From: Trichomonas vaginalis G3
Lineage: Eukaryota; Parabasalia; Trichomonadida; Trichomonadidae
Assembly (NCBI RefSeq): GCF_026262505.1
Contig: NC_067207.1
Coordinates: 6,146,252 to 6,210,251 of the forward strand
Direction of reading: 5' to 3'
Length of the DNA: 64,000 nt
The notes beneath the pieces are model-generated. The model did no database searches. It worked only from the letters and a program-made list of their open reading frames with translations, and was not told the DNA's origin. This document shows, piece by piece, positions 49,325-60,700 of the stretch. Numbering within the stretch: position 1 is the first letter of the stretch; every line of letters begins with the position of its first letter. A program made the position numbers and the translations under genes.

Positions 49325-51082
49325 ATGTCTTTGGAAGAATTCCGGAACTTAGGGAAAACAATTCTTGGATTAAATGATTCCAACCAGATCCCGTATGGTG
49401 TAGGCTTCCAAGATGTTAAAGAAATCATAAAATTAGTTGAAAATAATGAATATAAAGATGAAAATTTAGATGTAACTTTAGGAATTGTCGCTTCAATACC
49501 AATATATCTACTAGAAAATGTCAATAAAATTCAAAAACAAGATATCGATGCTCTAATTCATTGCTTTATCCAAAATTTCGAAAAATTTACGAACAAACTT
49601 GTAATTCAGCATATTTATGAGGCATTTACCATTGTATCTCATTCAACTAAGAGCAGTCTAAGTATAATTCTCGAATATATTCGTTCCGAAAATAATAAGA
49701 ATAATATCCTTAAAATGTTTCTACTGTTAGCATATATAGATGAAATATCAATACAATCTGCAGAGGATTCTACAATATTTATACACATAATCATGGATAA
49801 TTTTCAATACGCAACATTGGCTCAACAAACACAACTAATTACACAATTATGCTCATTTGCACTATCTCTAGAAAACTTTGAGTGCCATAGGCAGTTAATT
49901 GACTTCATTTTTGGTTATATTATTACAATGATCAATAATGAACCAAAATTTATCTCAGATATTGTTTATACATTTAGTAAGATCTTATTATCATTAGAAA
50001 TGACCATTCCGGAGCTTAAATTTTACGTTCCTGATTGTTTAACTCAATATTTGAATTCATTAGCTGATTTATCTCTTGAAGACAGACTAAAAGTCATTCC
50101 AAACCTTGCAATATCATTCACACTCATGAATCCAGACATTTATAAGGATTTGTTGACAAATATTGTTTCAGATTTTTTCCCAGATTGAGAATTACCTTCC
50201 TGATAGTCATTTTGCAGACCACATTAACAGTAGTCAGTTTTATGAAGACCAATTGGCCGCAATTTGGGACATTTTACGACCATTATTAGATGATTCGAAA
50301 TTGGCTTCATCTGCGGCCTTCTTTTCAGCTGTGTTTTGTGATGCACTATCTTCTTTATCTGAAAATGTTCCTTCATTCATAAGTTCTAGGTTATCAACGT
50401 TATTAATGTTCGAAAACACGAACAAACCCATGATAATCTTAGCATTTGGCCTCATATCAGATCATATTGATCCTCTTATGCTTGAAAAAGAGTATATTTC
50501 CAACATTTTTGCTGCATCTCAAACGAGTGTTGAAGCTTTTAAGGCCACAAAGAAAACGTTAAAGGTTCTGATGAACCATGATAAAATTGATGGCTCAAAG
50601 ATCGTTGAAGAAATCGATAATTTGGGAGAATTTAATTTAGATTTCACAAAAGACATATTTTCAATACTAGAATACTTAATATTTGTATCGGATAAGGTTG
50701 CTGTAACAAAAGCAAGTCGTTTGGTTTTATCTTATATTCAGAATGAAAATTCACCTCCAATTGTGAAATGCATGCAATAGGTTTACTTCCTATCTTCCTG
50801 AAATCGGAATGCCCTGATATTTTTGTTAATCTCGTTATGATTGGCGTAAATAAGACATTTGAAATCATTCAGCAGGAAATTACACCAGAAATTGCTCCAC
50901 TTCTGCGATTCATTGCATGTGGATTTGTTAATAATAAGATTACTGATGTAGAAACCTTCATTTTACCATTAAATCAGACATTTTTAGATATTTGTGTCTG
51001 TGAAGACGAGAAATCATCAATTATTGCAATGGAATCACTCAGTATGATATGTGAAAAGGACAAAAGCCTTGATTTTCCATAA
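49325..51082 (+). pseudogene. HEAT-repeat (importin-beta-like) protein, two frame changes
   Basis: Three consecutive frames (287, then 205, then 104 codons) overlap by about 25 and 13 bases (50163-50188 and 50768-50780) and follow each other in style. All are Leu/Ile-rich helix pairs of the HEAT/ARM type (e.g. IHCFIQNFEKFTNKLVIQHI, LTQYLNSLADLSLEDRLKVI). The intact promoter suggests the gene was recently expressed. Karyopherins and similar transport receptors have this make-up, but importins are about 1000 residues and this one ends at about 585. No intron consensus (GTATGT) lies at the frame changes, so they are frameshifts or read errors. Host gene. Confidence 0.6.
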
Positions 51083-51467
51083 TCAAAAAATCTATATACC
51101 CAATAAGTAATAAATTTGTCGATATAGATTTTCCATAAAATTAGTTTTTAGTCTGATCTTAAAATAAATTTAATTTTTTATAAAAAAAAATCACATTTAA
51201 AAGTACCTTTTTAGTAGCTCGAAATCCTGTTGGTGGATTTCGGGCGTACTTCAAAATTAGCTTTTCTTCTACATATGCAAGCTATATTTTAAATATGGGG
51301 CAAATCGGATCGGCGAAAGGAGTTTAGTTACCTTTTCACCCAAGGAAAAAATCAATGGTTCAGTGAAATTTTGGCGATGAAAATAGGCAATGATTATGGG
51401 GAATTATTTTAGATGTGCATAAAATACCAATATAGCAAACGGACTGAAATTGTAAACGTATATCAAA
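51083..51467. other. Intergenic region before the cyclin gene
   Basis: 385 bp without coding frames. A small hairpin GAAATCC-TGTTGGT-GGATTTC is at about 51220-51240. The last bases (TATATCAAA) before the ATG may serve as initiator. Confidence 0.45.
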
Positions 51468-52478
51468 ATGCAAAAGGCTCAACCAAACAGATATCAACTC
51501 GAGGAAAACAAAAGACCATTAAATTATAACTACACACAAAATAAAAAGTACGTACAATATGATAGCGAATACAGTGATCCTTCTGATATTGATGATTCAT
51601 TGAGCTTCGAACAGGATGATGTTATTTACGAAAAGGAACCACAACAAGATGTCTCGACTAAAGGTGATATTGATATATGCACTTTAAAGGAATACAAGCC
51701 ATTCATTGTTAAAAACATTTTATCTACTGAAGAAGACTTTCTTCCACCAAGTGATTATCAGAGATGCAAGACAAAATATAGGAGAGCAATCTTAGACTGG
51801 TTACTCCGTGTTCATAAAGAGTTTGCGTTCTCAGATGATACTTTATTTACTTCCATCGGTTTATTTGACAGAATCAGCAGAACACTCAAGATTAAGAGGT
51901 GCCACTTCCAGCTCTTTGCTGCTACCAGCATGTGGATTGCTGCTAAATTACAAGAAACAACAACACCAGCGTTATCTGATTTCATTTACTTGTGCGAAAA
52001 CTCATATAATGAGAAAGAGTTCTTGGATTGTGAGCGTGTATTCTGCTCAGCATTACGATTCAACTTGACAGCACCAAACCCAAGAGAATTTTACATGCCA
52101 ATCACAAGCAAGAAGGAGTTCAGAGATATTGCAACTGTTGCTGATATGTTCATGAAAGTATCAATGTTCTCCGAAATTTATGATCAAACTCTTCCATCTG
52201 TTGCTGCTGTTGCATCAATTTATGTTGCAACACGTATAACAAAGAGCAACACTGATTGCTTCAGAGAAATTGGATCCTTAGAAGGAGTGGATCCGGCCCA
52301 GGTTTCCAATTTCGCTGTTTCGATTCTGAATACTTTCAATTGGCTAATTAGCAGTGGTGGTGAAGGCCTTCTTACTTTAGTTAATGAAGCTCTTGCTGAT
52401 TTTCCAGCTAGCATTCCAGATTTTACCGAAGAATATATTGAAAATATTGAATCATCACCACTTCCTTTCCTTGAGTAA
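51468..52478 (+). CDS. Cyclin (mitotic A/B-like)
   Basis: 336 residues. After a disordered acidic N-terminus come CTLKEYKPFIVKNILSTEED and the cyclin box YRRAILDWLLRVHKEFAFSD (about residues 105-124), with Arg and Asp of the CDK contact in place. Next are FQLFAATSMWIAAKLQETTT and FLDCERVFCSALRFNLTAPN, then the second fold (TVADMFMKVSMFSEIYDQTL, AAVASIYVATRI). Cyclins bind and activate CDKs in the nucleus and cytosol. No clear destruction box of the RxxL type is visible near the N-terminus apart from RYQLEENKRPL, which is a weak candidate. Start preceded by a TATATCAAA leader. Confidence 0.85.
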   Translation: MQKAQPNRYQLEENKRPLNYNYTQNKKYVQYDSEYSDPSDIDDSLSFEQDDVIYEKEPQQDVSTKGDIDICTLKEYKPFIVKNILSTEEDFLPPSDYQRCKTKYRRAILDWLLRVHKEFAFSDDTLFTSIGLFDRISRTLKIKRCHFQLFAATSMWIAAKLQETTTPALSDFIYLCENSYNEKEFLDCERVFCSALRFNLTAPNPREFYMPITSKKEFRDIATVADMFMKVSMFSEIYDQTLPSVAAVASIYVATRITKSNTDCFREIGSLEGVDPAQVSNFAVSILNTFNWLISSGGEGLLTLVNEALADFPASIPDFTEEYIENIESSPLPFLE

Positions 52479-52689
52479 TTCATTTTTATAATTGTATGTA
52501 TAAATTTATTTGTTTATTCCTTATTTGAACCCAATGCATTCATTCTCCATCCTCAATATCTAATTCTCATATCAGAAAGATTTCCTCAATTAGCAGTTTT
52601 TTGTATTTTCTAGATATTTATATGTGGAAATAGATAAGGGTACTAAAGACGATTCTTTTTTCATGCGAAAAGACAATTAATATTTTTCA

Positions 52690-53991
52690 ATGATTTACAA
52701 GATTTTAGCGACAGAATTTGCATCAAAGGGGATCTTCGTGCTTATGAAGAACGCAGTGGCAATGAAGTCCCCCAGGCCTCTTCTAATAAGGCCCCACCAA
52801 CTAGCTTGCAAGTCAAATAAGCAGTTATTGATGCCTTTAGCTGCAGGTCCTCAATCTCCACCGGTAAAATATACGAGATCACCCCGAAAGTATCTGCATC
52901 AGAATACACTTGAGTATGTATCTATTCCAAATGCTCCCGTAACTCCTGCAATGATTATTAAAGATTTTTCAGATCTAATTAATCGACACGAAAAATCTGA
53001 AGTTTTCCAGTACAAGCAGATATTTTACATAAGGAAGAGTCCTCAGTTCAAGTCAGTTACTCAAGACGATCCAGATTACTTCGTTTTCAAAAAAGATGAA
53101 CACATTAAGTACAGATACCAGCAAATTGTAGAGATTTGCAGAGGTAACTTTGGTTCTGTACTTAAATGCTATGATCATAAAACTAAAAAAATTGTTGCGG
53201 TAAAATTAATAAAAGATCGACCGAAAATACATAAGCAGATCTTGATGGAGAAGGTTGCTTTAGATATGATACAAGAAGCCGATCCGAAATTTACCCATTT
53301 TATTGTACCGGTAATTGATAAATTTTATTTCAGAGGATTTCATTGCTTTTGCTTTGAATTGCTTTGGAAAGATACATATACATGCCAAAAAGATGAGAAT
53401 TTTGTAGGTTACGAAGACGGATTGCTTAAAACTGTTTCAAAACAAATTTGTGACAGTTTAATCTTCTTCCATTCGCTCGGATTAGTCCATTGCGACATCA
53501 AACCAGAAAATATTGTATGGACTAATGACCAGAAAACGACTGTAAACCTCATAGATTTCGGTTGTTGCTGTCACGAAGGAAATCCGCTTTTCAAGTACAT
53601 GCAAAGCAGATTTTACAGAGCTCCTGAGGTTATCCTACATATATCTTTTACAAGAGCTATTGATGTCTGGTCATTTGGCCTTGTAATTATTGAATTGAAA
53701 TTAGGTCACCCATTATATGCTGGAAATAACGAAAAGGAGCAATTAGGAATGTACTACTCCTCTCTGGGACCACCAGATGAAAAATACTTGCGATCATCAC
53801 CAAGATTTTCTGAATTTTTTGGAGATGACGCTTCAATCAAGAATGAATATAGTTATCCATTGTTTGATGAACTTGTTGTTGGTTTGGATCCTGATTTAGT
53901 TGATTTAGTAAGGAAATGCCTCGAATGGGATCCAAATAAAAGAATTAAGATGACAGAAGTTCTCAAACACCCATATCTAGTAAACAAATAA
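52690..53991 (+). CDS. DYRK-like CMGC protein kinase
   Basis: 433 residues; the kinase domain is about residues 137-430. Features: YQQIVEICRGNFGSVLKCYD (Gly loop), IVAVKLIKD (catalytic Lys), HCDIKPENIVW (catalytic loop, HCDxKPEN being a DYRK mark), LIDFGCCC (DFG) and the activation segment KYMQSRFYRAPEVILH. The DYRK YxY pair is FKY here: the second Tyr is present, the first is Phe, as in some DYRK/HIPK relatives. DYRKs autophosphorylate that Tyr and control growth and stress. The N-terminal 130 residues are basic and Pro/Ser-rich; MKSPRPLLIRPHQ at residue 24 is a possible alternative start. Confidence 0.85.
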   Translation: MIYKILATEFASKGIFVLMKNAVAMKSPRPLLIRPHQLACKSNKQLLMPLAAGPQSPPVKYTRSPRKYLHQNTLEYVSIPNAPVTPAMIIKDFSDLINRHEKSEVFQYKQIFYIRKSPQFKSVTQDDPDYFVFKKDEHIKYRYQQIVEICRGNFGSVLKCYDHKTKKIVAVKLIKDRPKIHKQILMEKVALDMIQEADPKFTHFIVPVIDKFYFRGFHCFCFELLWKDTYTCQKDENFVGYEDGLLKTVSKQICDSLIFFHSLGLVHCDIKPENIVWTNDQKTTVNLIDFGCCCHEGNPLFKYMQSRFYRAPEVILHISFTRAIDVWSFGLVIIELKLGHPLYAGNNEKEQLGMYYSSLGPPDEKYLRSSPRFSEFFGDDASIKNEYSYPLFDELVVGLDPDLVDLVRKCLEWDPNKRIKMTEVLKHPYLVNK

Positions 53992-54242
53992 AATACATAT
54001 AAATAATATGAATAATTATTTTATTAAACATTCTACATTAAAAAAAATATTTTATTAAATCTAAAGCATCAATCCTTATGATGTAATTCAATGGATAAGT
54101 ATTAAATATTCATGTTTGGTGTATAAATGAATTCATAAAAAGAAATAAAACGTTTTGATTTTTATAATTTTATTAAAACGATGTGTTGTTGAAGTATAAC
54201 TATACTAATCTGATAACCATGATCTTGGTATTATCATTTAGA

Positions 54243-54486
54243 TTACTGTCCCAAGGAAATAAGGTATTGTTTAACATTTGGACTTGCAACGTTAATTAGA
54301 GTCTGTCCGGAATAGTTCAATGTGTCTTTATTGGCTCCAACTGAAATGAGATATTTTGCTAAATCAGACGTGTCTTTCTTTGCTGCAATAAAGAGTGGCG
54401 TGTTCCCATATTTATCCCTTGATTCTTTTTTAGCTCCTGTAGAGATAAGAAGTTTCACAATATTATAACGAGAATATTGATTTTTT
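54243..54486 (-). pseudogene. Ankyrin fragment (2-3 repeats), no start codon
   Basis: About 80 residues: KNQYSRYNIVKLLISTGAKK, then RDKYGNTPLFIAAKKDTSDL and YSGQTLINVASPNVKQYLIS. These are typical trichomonad ankyrin repeats. A stop bounds it upstream and no ATG is present, so it is a relic of a longer gene. Confidence 0.6.
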
Positions 54487-54800
54487 TAAGGGTCCACAAA
54501 TCAACAAATTCTTGTTTAAATAGTAATAAAACTAGAATATGAAAAGTTTAAATGAGAATAAAAATAGAAAATAGCATGAAGGATATGGTGTTTTGACATG
54601 ATTCAAATCGACATGTAATAGGTGAACAGTCATGGAGTGATATCTTTTCACCCATCTGACGCCACATCCAAAATTTTGACAACTGACATGAAGGGCCATA
54701 ACATACTGGCATAAATGCACCCTTAAAGATTGATATGGATGTTTTAATGATTTACGACTGTGATAGATAGATAAACATATTTAAAATGAGTAAAAAATAT
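54487..54800. other. Intergenic, nothing recognised
   Basis: 314 bp of AT-rich DNA between the ankyrin relic and the BspA-like gene. A short minus-strand frame (54532-54720) has no recognisable content. Confidence 0.4.
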
Positions 54801-57245
54801 TTAAATAAGAATGAAAACAGTATAAGATATAAATGATATTCTTTGTTGATAATAGTCATGTCTGCACGATATTAGTGAGCAGTCATGAAGTGATGTCGAG
54901 GGAAGTTTTGCAATATCAATGAGATTGCGTCTGAATGTGTTGTTAGTGCTGTCAACAAGAACACCACAGCGCAGGTTGTTGCATCCTGAGAATGCTGATC
55001 GGCTGACGACTTTGACACAAAGAGGGATGTTGATCGAACGTAGGTTAGTGCAGTTAGAGAATGCATATGGACCGATGCTCTCGATGCTGTTGTCTGGGAT
55101 TGTGACACTAAGCAAGTTCTTGCATCCAATGAATGCACTGGATGAAACACTACGAACGTTCTGTGAGAAACTGAAATACTTGATAGGTGATGCAGGAGGG
55201 AAGCAGATGAGTGTGCTACGGCCTTTGTTGAAAAGAGCACCGTTGTCAACTTCGAAGAAGTTGCTGCTGTTGCTACAAAAAATCTCGCGAAGTGATGTGC
55301 AACCTTCGAAGACGAGAGTACCGATGCGCTCAAGAACACTACATTCATTGATAGTGAATGTAGTAAGAGATGAACAACCACTGAATGCGTAGTCTGAGAT
55401 GTTAACAACGCTGCAGCCAACTTCGAAAGAGATGAGACGTGTACCTTCGAAGCAGTTCTCACCAATGGAAACAATGTTCGGTGGAAGTGTGATGCGACTA
55501 AGATTGTGACTGTTGCTGAAGCTGTATGCGTCGATAAAACTCTTAGTGCTAGAAGATGAGAATGTGACTTCTTCGATACCGGAGAGAGAGAAACAGTATA
55601 TACCGATGTAGCTAAGACTTGACGGGAAACTGATTGACTTGAGACTAAAACAGTTGCTGAATGACTGCATCTCGATCTTTCGAAGTCCTTCACCAAGATT
55701 AACATCACGAAGATTTATGCAGTTGAGGAATGAACATGTCCAGATGTCGTATGTACTGCCTCCGCCAATGATCATTCGTTCAAGAGATCTGCAACCATCA
55801 AAACAGTGTTGGCCAAGACTTGTGAGTTTGCTCCCAAACGAGATGTATGTTAATGAGGTACATCCTGAGAATGCATATTCGCCAACACTGACAACTGAAG
55901 TTGGAATGCTAATAGAACTCAAATTAACGTCATCTCTGAATGCATAAGAACCGATGCTTGTCAGATTATCACTCGATTCAAATTCGATACGAGTGAGGAC
56001 TGAATTTGATTTGAATGCTTCATTGCTGATAGTCTTCACTGTGGATGGAATTCGATAATATTCTCTCTTGTCAAGACACGTAATCAAATTACTGAAATGT
56101 TGATCATAAAAGATCATTTGTTCATCATCAATCTTCATTAGTGATCCTTCTGTCAAATTAATCTTTGGACTATTTGTGATCCAACCTCCTCCAACTGTCT
56201 TCAATGATGTCGGTAGGACAATTAAATTTAGCTTATTGCAGCCTGCAAAGGCTGATTTTCCTATCTCTGTAATTCCATTTGGAATAGTGACATTTGTTAT
56301 TGATGTATATGCAAAGCATTCCACTGGAATATTCGTCAATCCTTTCCCAAATGTGATTGAAGCAATGGGACATAAATAAAAGGCTGCTCGCCCAATGGAT
56401 GTAACGCTATCAGGAATTGAAATAGATTTCAATTTAGTAAACTGGATTGCAAATCCCTCTATTGTTTCCAAGCCTTCATTGAGAGTTACTGATTCAATAA
56501 TGCTGCTTACAAATGAAGAGCCCCCAATTATTGTAACTTTATCTGGGATTGTGAATGTTTTGCTCAATGCGGATGGAAATTTAATCAATTTCGTCTGATC
56601 GTAGCTATAAAGGACTCCACCAGAAGATTTGAAATTTTGATTTAATGAATCGCAATCAATGCTTGTTAATGTGGTAAGTAATTCAAAAGCACTTCCCGAA
56701 AAATAAGATAAATACCTAGGAACGAAAATTGAAGTAATTCTGGTGGCTCGAAGAGATCTCCATTCAATCCTTTCGAGAAGTGAATCTGATGGAATATCAA
56801 CTCGTATTAGTGAGGTACAGGAGTCAAAACATCCGGATTGAAATGCTTTCACTGATTTTGGAATAGAAATAGATTGGATTTTGCACATTTGGAAACAATA
56901 TGGACTTAAAGTCGAGAGAGATTTAGGAAGATTGATATTGGACAGCGTCGCGCATCCGGAAAATGCATATTGGCCAATTGTTGTGAGTAATTCACAATGA
57001 CTGAAATCAATAGCACTAAGTTTTAAACAACCAAAAAAGGCACACTCTGAGATTTCTTTTAATTTTGATCCATATGGAAATGTGACTGATTCTAATGTTG
57101 TTGCACTCCCTAAAAATGCAACTTTCGTGCATTGGTTGCTAAGATATTGTCCATAGATTCGTTCGCATTCGACTTTTAATGTAAAATCAACAACATTTGT
57201 TGTTGTTTTTAATGTTGTTCCCTCATATGGATCTGATTCTGCCAT
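54801..57245 (-). CDS. BspA-like leucine-rich repeat protein (LRR_5 type)
   Basis: 814 residues made of about 30 LRRs of the BspA/TpLRR kind, 22-24 residues each, e.g. SNINLPKSLSTLSPYCFQMC, LTSIGSYAFRDDVNLSSISI and VVSVGEYAFSGCTSLTYISF. This is one of the largest gene families of Trichomonas and includes surface adhesins that bind host matrix and bacteria. No membrane anchor or signal peptide is seen here, so export is uncertain; many family members lack one. The C-terminal end is unlike the repeats. The frame is clean. Long frames on the other strand and in another phase of the same strand are shadows of its repeats. Confidence 0.9.
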   Translation of the reverse strand: MAESDPYEGTTLKTTTNVVDFTLKVECERIYGQYLSNQCTKVAFLGSATTLESVTFPYGSKLKEISECAFFGCLKLSAIDFSHCELLTTIGQYAFSGCATLSNINLPKSLSTLSPYCFQMCKIQSISIPKSVKAFQSGCFDSCTSLIRVDIPSDSLLERIEWRSLRATRITSIFVPRYLSYFSGSAFELLTTLTSIDCDSLNQNFKSSGGVLYSYDQTKLIKFPSALSKTFTIPDKVTIIGGSSFVSSIIESVTLNEGLETIEGFAIQFTKLKSISIPDSVTSIGRAAFYLCPIASITFGKGLTNIPVECFAYTSITNVTIPNGITEIGKSAFAGCNKLNLIVLPTSLKTVGGGWITNSPKINLTEGSLMKIDDEQMIFYDQHFSNLITCLDKREYYRIPSTVKTISNEAFKSNSVLTRIEFESSDNLTSIGSYAFRDDVNLSSISIPTSVVSVGEYAFSGCTSLTYISFGSKLTSLGQHCFDGCRSLERMIIGGGSTYDIWTCSFLNCINLRDVNLGEGLRKIEMQSFSNCFSLKSISFPSSLSYIGIYCFSLSGIEEVTFSSSSTKSFIDAYSFSNSHNLSRITLPPNIVSIGENCFEGTRLISFEVGCSVVNISDYAFSGCSSLTTFTINECSVLERIGTLVFEGCTSLREIFCSNSSNFFEVDNGALFNKGRSTLICFPPASPIKYFSFSQNVRSVSSSAFIGCKNLLSVTIPDNSIESIGPYAFSNCTNLRSINIPLCVKVVSRSAFSGCNNLRCGVLVDSTNNTFRRNLIDIAKLPSTSLHDCSLISCRHDYYQQRISFISYTVFILI

Positions 57246-57719
57246 TTATTGTCAACACATAACTATTTCAAATATTTGATATACTTCAATTGAGAAGTAT
57301 TGAATTTTTATATATATAAAAAGACAATAAATTTAGTGGTTGAAAAAAAATTACTTCATCATCTATTACAATCTTCAATAAAAGATAGGAATTGGCACTG
57401 TTATATTTACTAACTTAAGGGTGAACTTAAACCCGTATGACACGACCTTCAATTCTTGTGTTTAAGGTTAATTTTCAGATAGGCGTAGTTCATCCTCAAC
57501 GAATCCTTGTTTTAATAGTAAAAAACTTTAATAGCTGCATTAGGTACTACATAATGGTTTATAATAACTTTTTCCTGATAGATAGTCAGAAAGTGGAATG
57601 TGTATCCTTAATTATTCTTAGATAATGAAAATATGAAGTAAGATATCAATTTTAAAAAATAATTTCTTTTAATGTTAAAACAAAAATAAATAAAATTATT
57701 TGCTTAATAACACAAAAAA
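57246..57719. other. Intergenic region, nothing recognised
   Basis: 474 bp with no coding frame of note between the divergent-looking ends of two minus-strand genes. Confidence 0.4.
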
Positions 57720-60700
57720 TTACAATCTGTTTGCAACAGAATCATCATCAAGGACAAGAAGTTGTTGTACAAGAATGATAAGACCTGGCTGAAGCCCATT
57801 GAGGAGCAAATCAACGCTAGCTTCGCTTTCAGGCCTTGACATTGCTTGTTTGATGTCAATCAATCTATCAAATCCGATTTCTTTCTCAAGGAACGCTCTG
57901 ATTGCTTCAGCTCTGTAAGCAATGCTATCTGTGTCGTGTCCAACAGGAAGATTCAAGCTCTTATCAACTAAATGGAATGAATTATTATCACGCTTTTGGT
58001 CATCATCGAAAGCTTCTTCTGCTTTGGCTTCTTTATCATCCATGCAAAGAGCTTCTTCAATGAATTTCGCGCAGTCTTCAATATTCGATTGTTTCTCTTC
58101 ATCTGTTGCTTCATTACCGATTTCTTCATTATTTTCAACAGGATTTTCTGCTTCTGATTTGTTTTCTTCCGCATTTTCCTCGTTGTTTAGTTGTTCCATG
58201 ACAAGAGTTCTTGACTTTAAGAACTCTTTCGTACTCCTTGAAGAAAGAGCTTGTCCGAAATCAGGTTTCATTCCAATTGCGTTTTCATTTACAGGAGGTT
58301 CTTCAATCTTAATTGGCTCTTCAATTTTAACTGGTTCTTCGATCTTGACTGGTTCTTGTTGTTTCTGGCGTGAAGAAGGACGTATTCTTTCGCGTTCAGA
58401 ACGAGCAGAACGTGGTTCATTACTTGCAGAACGAGCTGTTGAAGGTCTTTCTTCACTTGCTGATCTTGCAGATGATGGTTCATTGCCGTCTTTCTTCTGC
58501 AATCTCTGCAAGAATTCCGGTGGAGGTCTCTTTGCTTTTGGAGGTCCGTTGAAAGCAGCTTCGATTGCTTGCAATTCGTTTAATTGGTCAGCAGCTGCTT
58601 GTTCTGCTTTCTTCCTTATTTCTCTCTGTTCTCTGTAAGCTTGTCTTCTTTCTTCAGCAGTTATTTCATGGACTTTTTCTTTCTGTGGAGGAGGTTCATC
58701 GATTTCTTCTTCAATCAAAACTGGTTTTTGTTTTTCTTCTTCTTTCGGTTTATTCTGTTGTTGTTGCTCGGCCATTGCTTCTTTAAGCAAATCATCCATG
58801 TTCACGTTTTGTTGCTGCTTCAGTTTCTCTCTGTTTGCTCTTGCTTCTCTTCTTTGTTGTCTTGCAAGTTCAGCCAATTCTTCTGCTGTTGGCTGATGCT
58901 TTTCTTTCTTATGTTCAGAGTTATCTTCTGAACTTTGTTCTTCCAATTGTTGCTGTGGTTGTTGTTCAGGTTGTGGAGGAGCATCGCGAGGGATTTTTCC
59001 ACCGCCGTGAACACCAAATGGATTGTCTCCAAACGCTTCTTGGACGAGCTGGTCCATGTTTACTCCTGCAGCTTGTTGTTTGAGTCTTTCTCTGTTTGCA
59101 CGAGCTTCTCTTCTTTGTTGTCTAGCTAATTCAGCCAATTCTTCTGCGGTTGGCTGATGCTTTTCGTTGTGTTTCTGTTCGCGTGCTGAGTTGTCGTCTT
59201 GTGATTGTGATGCTGAGTCATCATCTCCATTCAATCCTAGTTCTAAGTTACGCATTTTCTCACGATTTGCTTTAGCTGCTTCTCTTTGCGCTTTCCATGC
59301 TGCTCTTCTGTCTTCTTCGGATATTTCGTGCTTTGCAATTCTTTCAGGAGAAGAAGATCTGTCTGTTCCATCGCTTTCTCCATCATTCATTGCATCAGCA
59401 GCTGCTCCACCTCCCATTTCGAGTTGTTTCATCTTTTCTCTGTTGGCTCTTGCAGCATCTCTTTGTGCCTTCCATGCTGCTCTTCTGTCTTCTTCAGAGA
59501 TTTCGTGTTTGGCAATTCTTTCTGGTGCTTTATCATATGAATCATCTTGAGAATCTCCATCTTTCATCGCATCAGCTGCAGCTCCTCCTCCCATCTCTAA
59601 GTTCTTCATTTTCTCACGATTTGCTTTAGCTGCTCTTCTTTGTTCTTCATAAGCTTTTCTTCTGTCTTCTTCTGATATATCACGTTTAGCAATTCTGTCT
59701 GGAGCTTTGTCGTAATCATCTGCTGAATCTCCATCTCTAAGTGCATCAGCTGCAGCTCCTCCTCCCATCTCTAAGTTCTTCATCTTCTCTCTGTTTGCTC
59801 TTGCAGCATCTCTTTGTGCTCTCCATGCTGCTCTTCTGTCTTCTTCAGAGATTTCGTGTTTTGCAATTCTATCAGGAGCTCTTTCGTAATCATCAGCGGA
59901 ATCTCCATCTCTAAGTGCATCAGCTGCAGCTCCTCCTCCCATCTCTAAGTTCTTCATCTTCTCTCTGTTTGCTTTAGCTGCTCTTCTTTGTTCTTCATAA
60001 GCTTTTCTTCTGTCTTCTTCTGATATATCATGTTTAGCAATTCTGTCTGGAGCTCTATCATAATCATCTGCAGAATCTCCATCTCTTAAAGCGTTTGCAG
60101 CTGCTCCGCCCCCCATTTCGAGGTTCTTCATTTTCTCACGATTAGCTTTAGCTGCTCTTCTCTGTTCTTCATAAGCTCTTCTTCTGTCTTCTTCTGATAT
60201 GTCGTGTTTAGCAATTCTTTCAACTCTTTCGTATCTGTCGTCATCAGCATCTCCATCTCTTAACGCGTCTGCAGCTGCTCCACCTCCCATTTCGAGGTAT
60301 TTCATCTTTTCTCTATTAGCTCTTGCAGCTCTTCTCTGTTCTTCGTAAGCTTTTCTTCTTTCTTCCTCGGAAATGTCGTGTTTTGCAATTCTGTCTGGAG
60401 CTCTATCTCTGTTATCATAAGGAGAATTATCTCTTAGTGCCTCTGCAGCAGCACCTCCTCCCATTTCCTGGTACTTCATTTTATCTCTGTTTGCTTTTGC
60501 AGCTCTTCTTTGTTCTTCCCAGATTCTTCTTCTTTCTGCTTCATCGTAATCTTGTTGTTGTCTTCTGTTGTTGTTTCTATCTCTTGGAGAATTGTCTTCT
60601 CCTTGATACAAAGCGTTTCTCATGTTATTTCCTTTCATATCATCTTGTGCTCTGTTTCTATTTGCTTGTGCAGCTCTTCTTTGTTCTTCCCAGATTCTTC

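Noticed and set aside
49325-51082. Introns as an explanation of the frame changes in the HEAT gene
   Set aside because: No trichomonad splice motifs (GTATGT and ACTAACACACAG type) occur at the overlaps.
54872-55708. Long second-phase minus-strand frame (278 codons) in the BspA-like gene
   Set aside because: Ser/His/Thr-rich shadow of LRR coding DNA; the first frame has clear LRRs.
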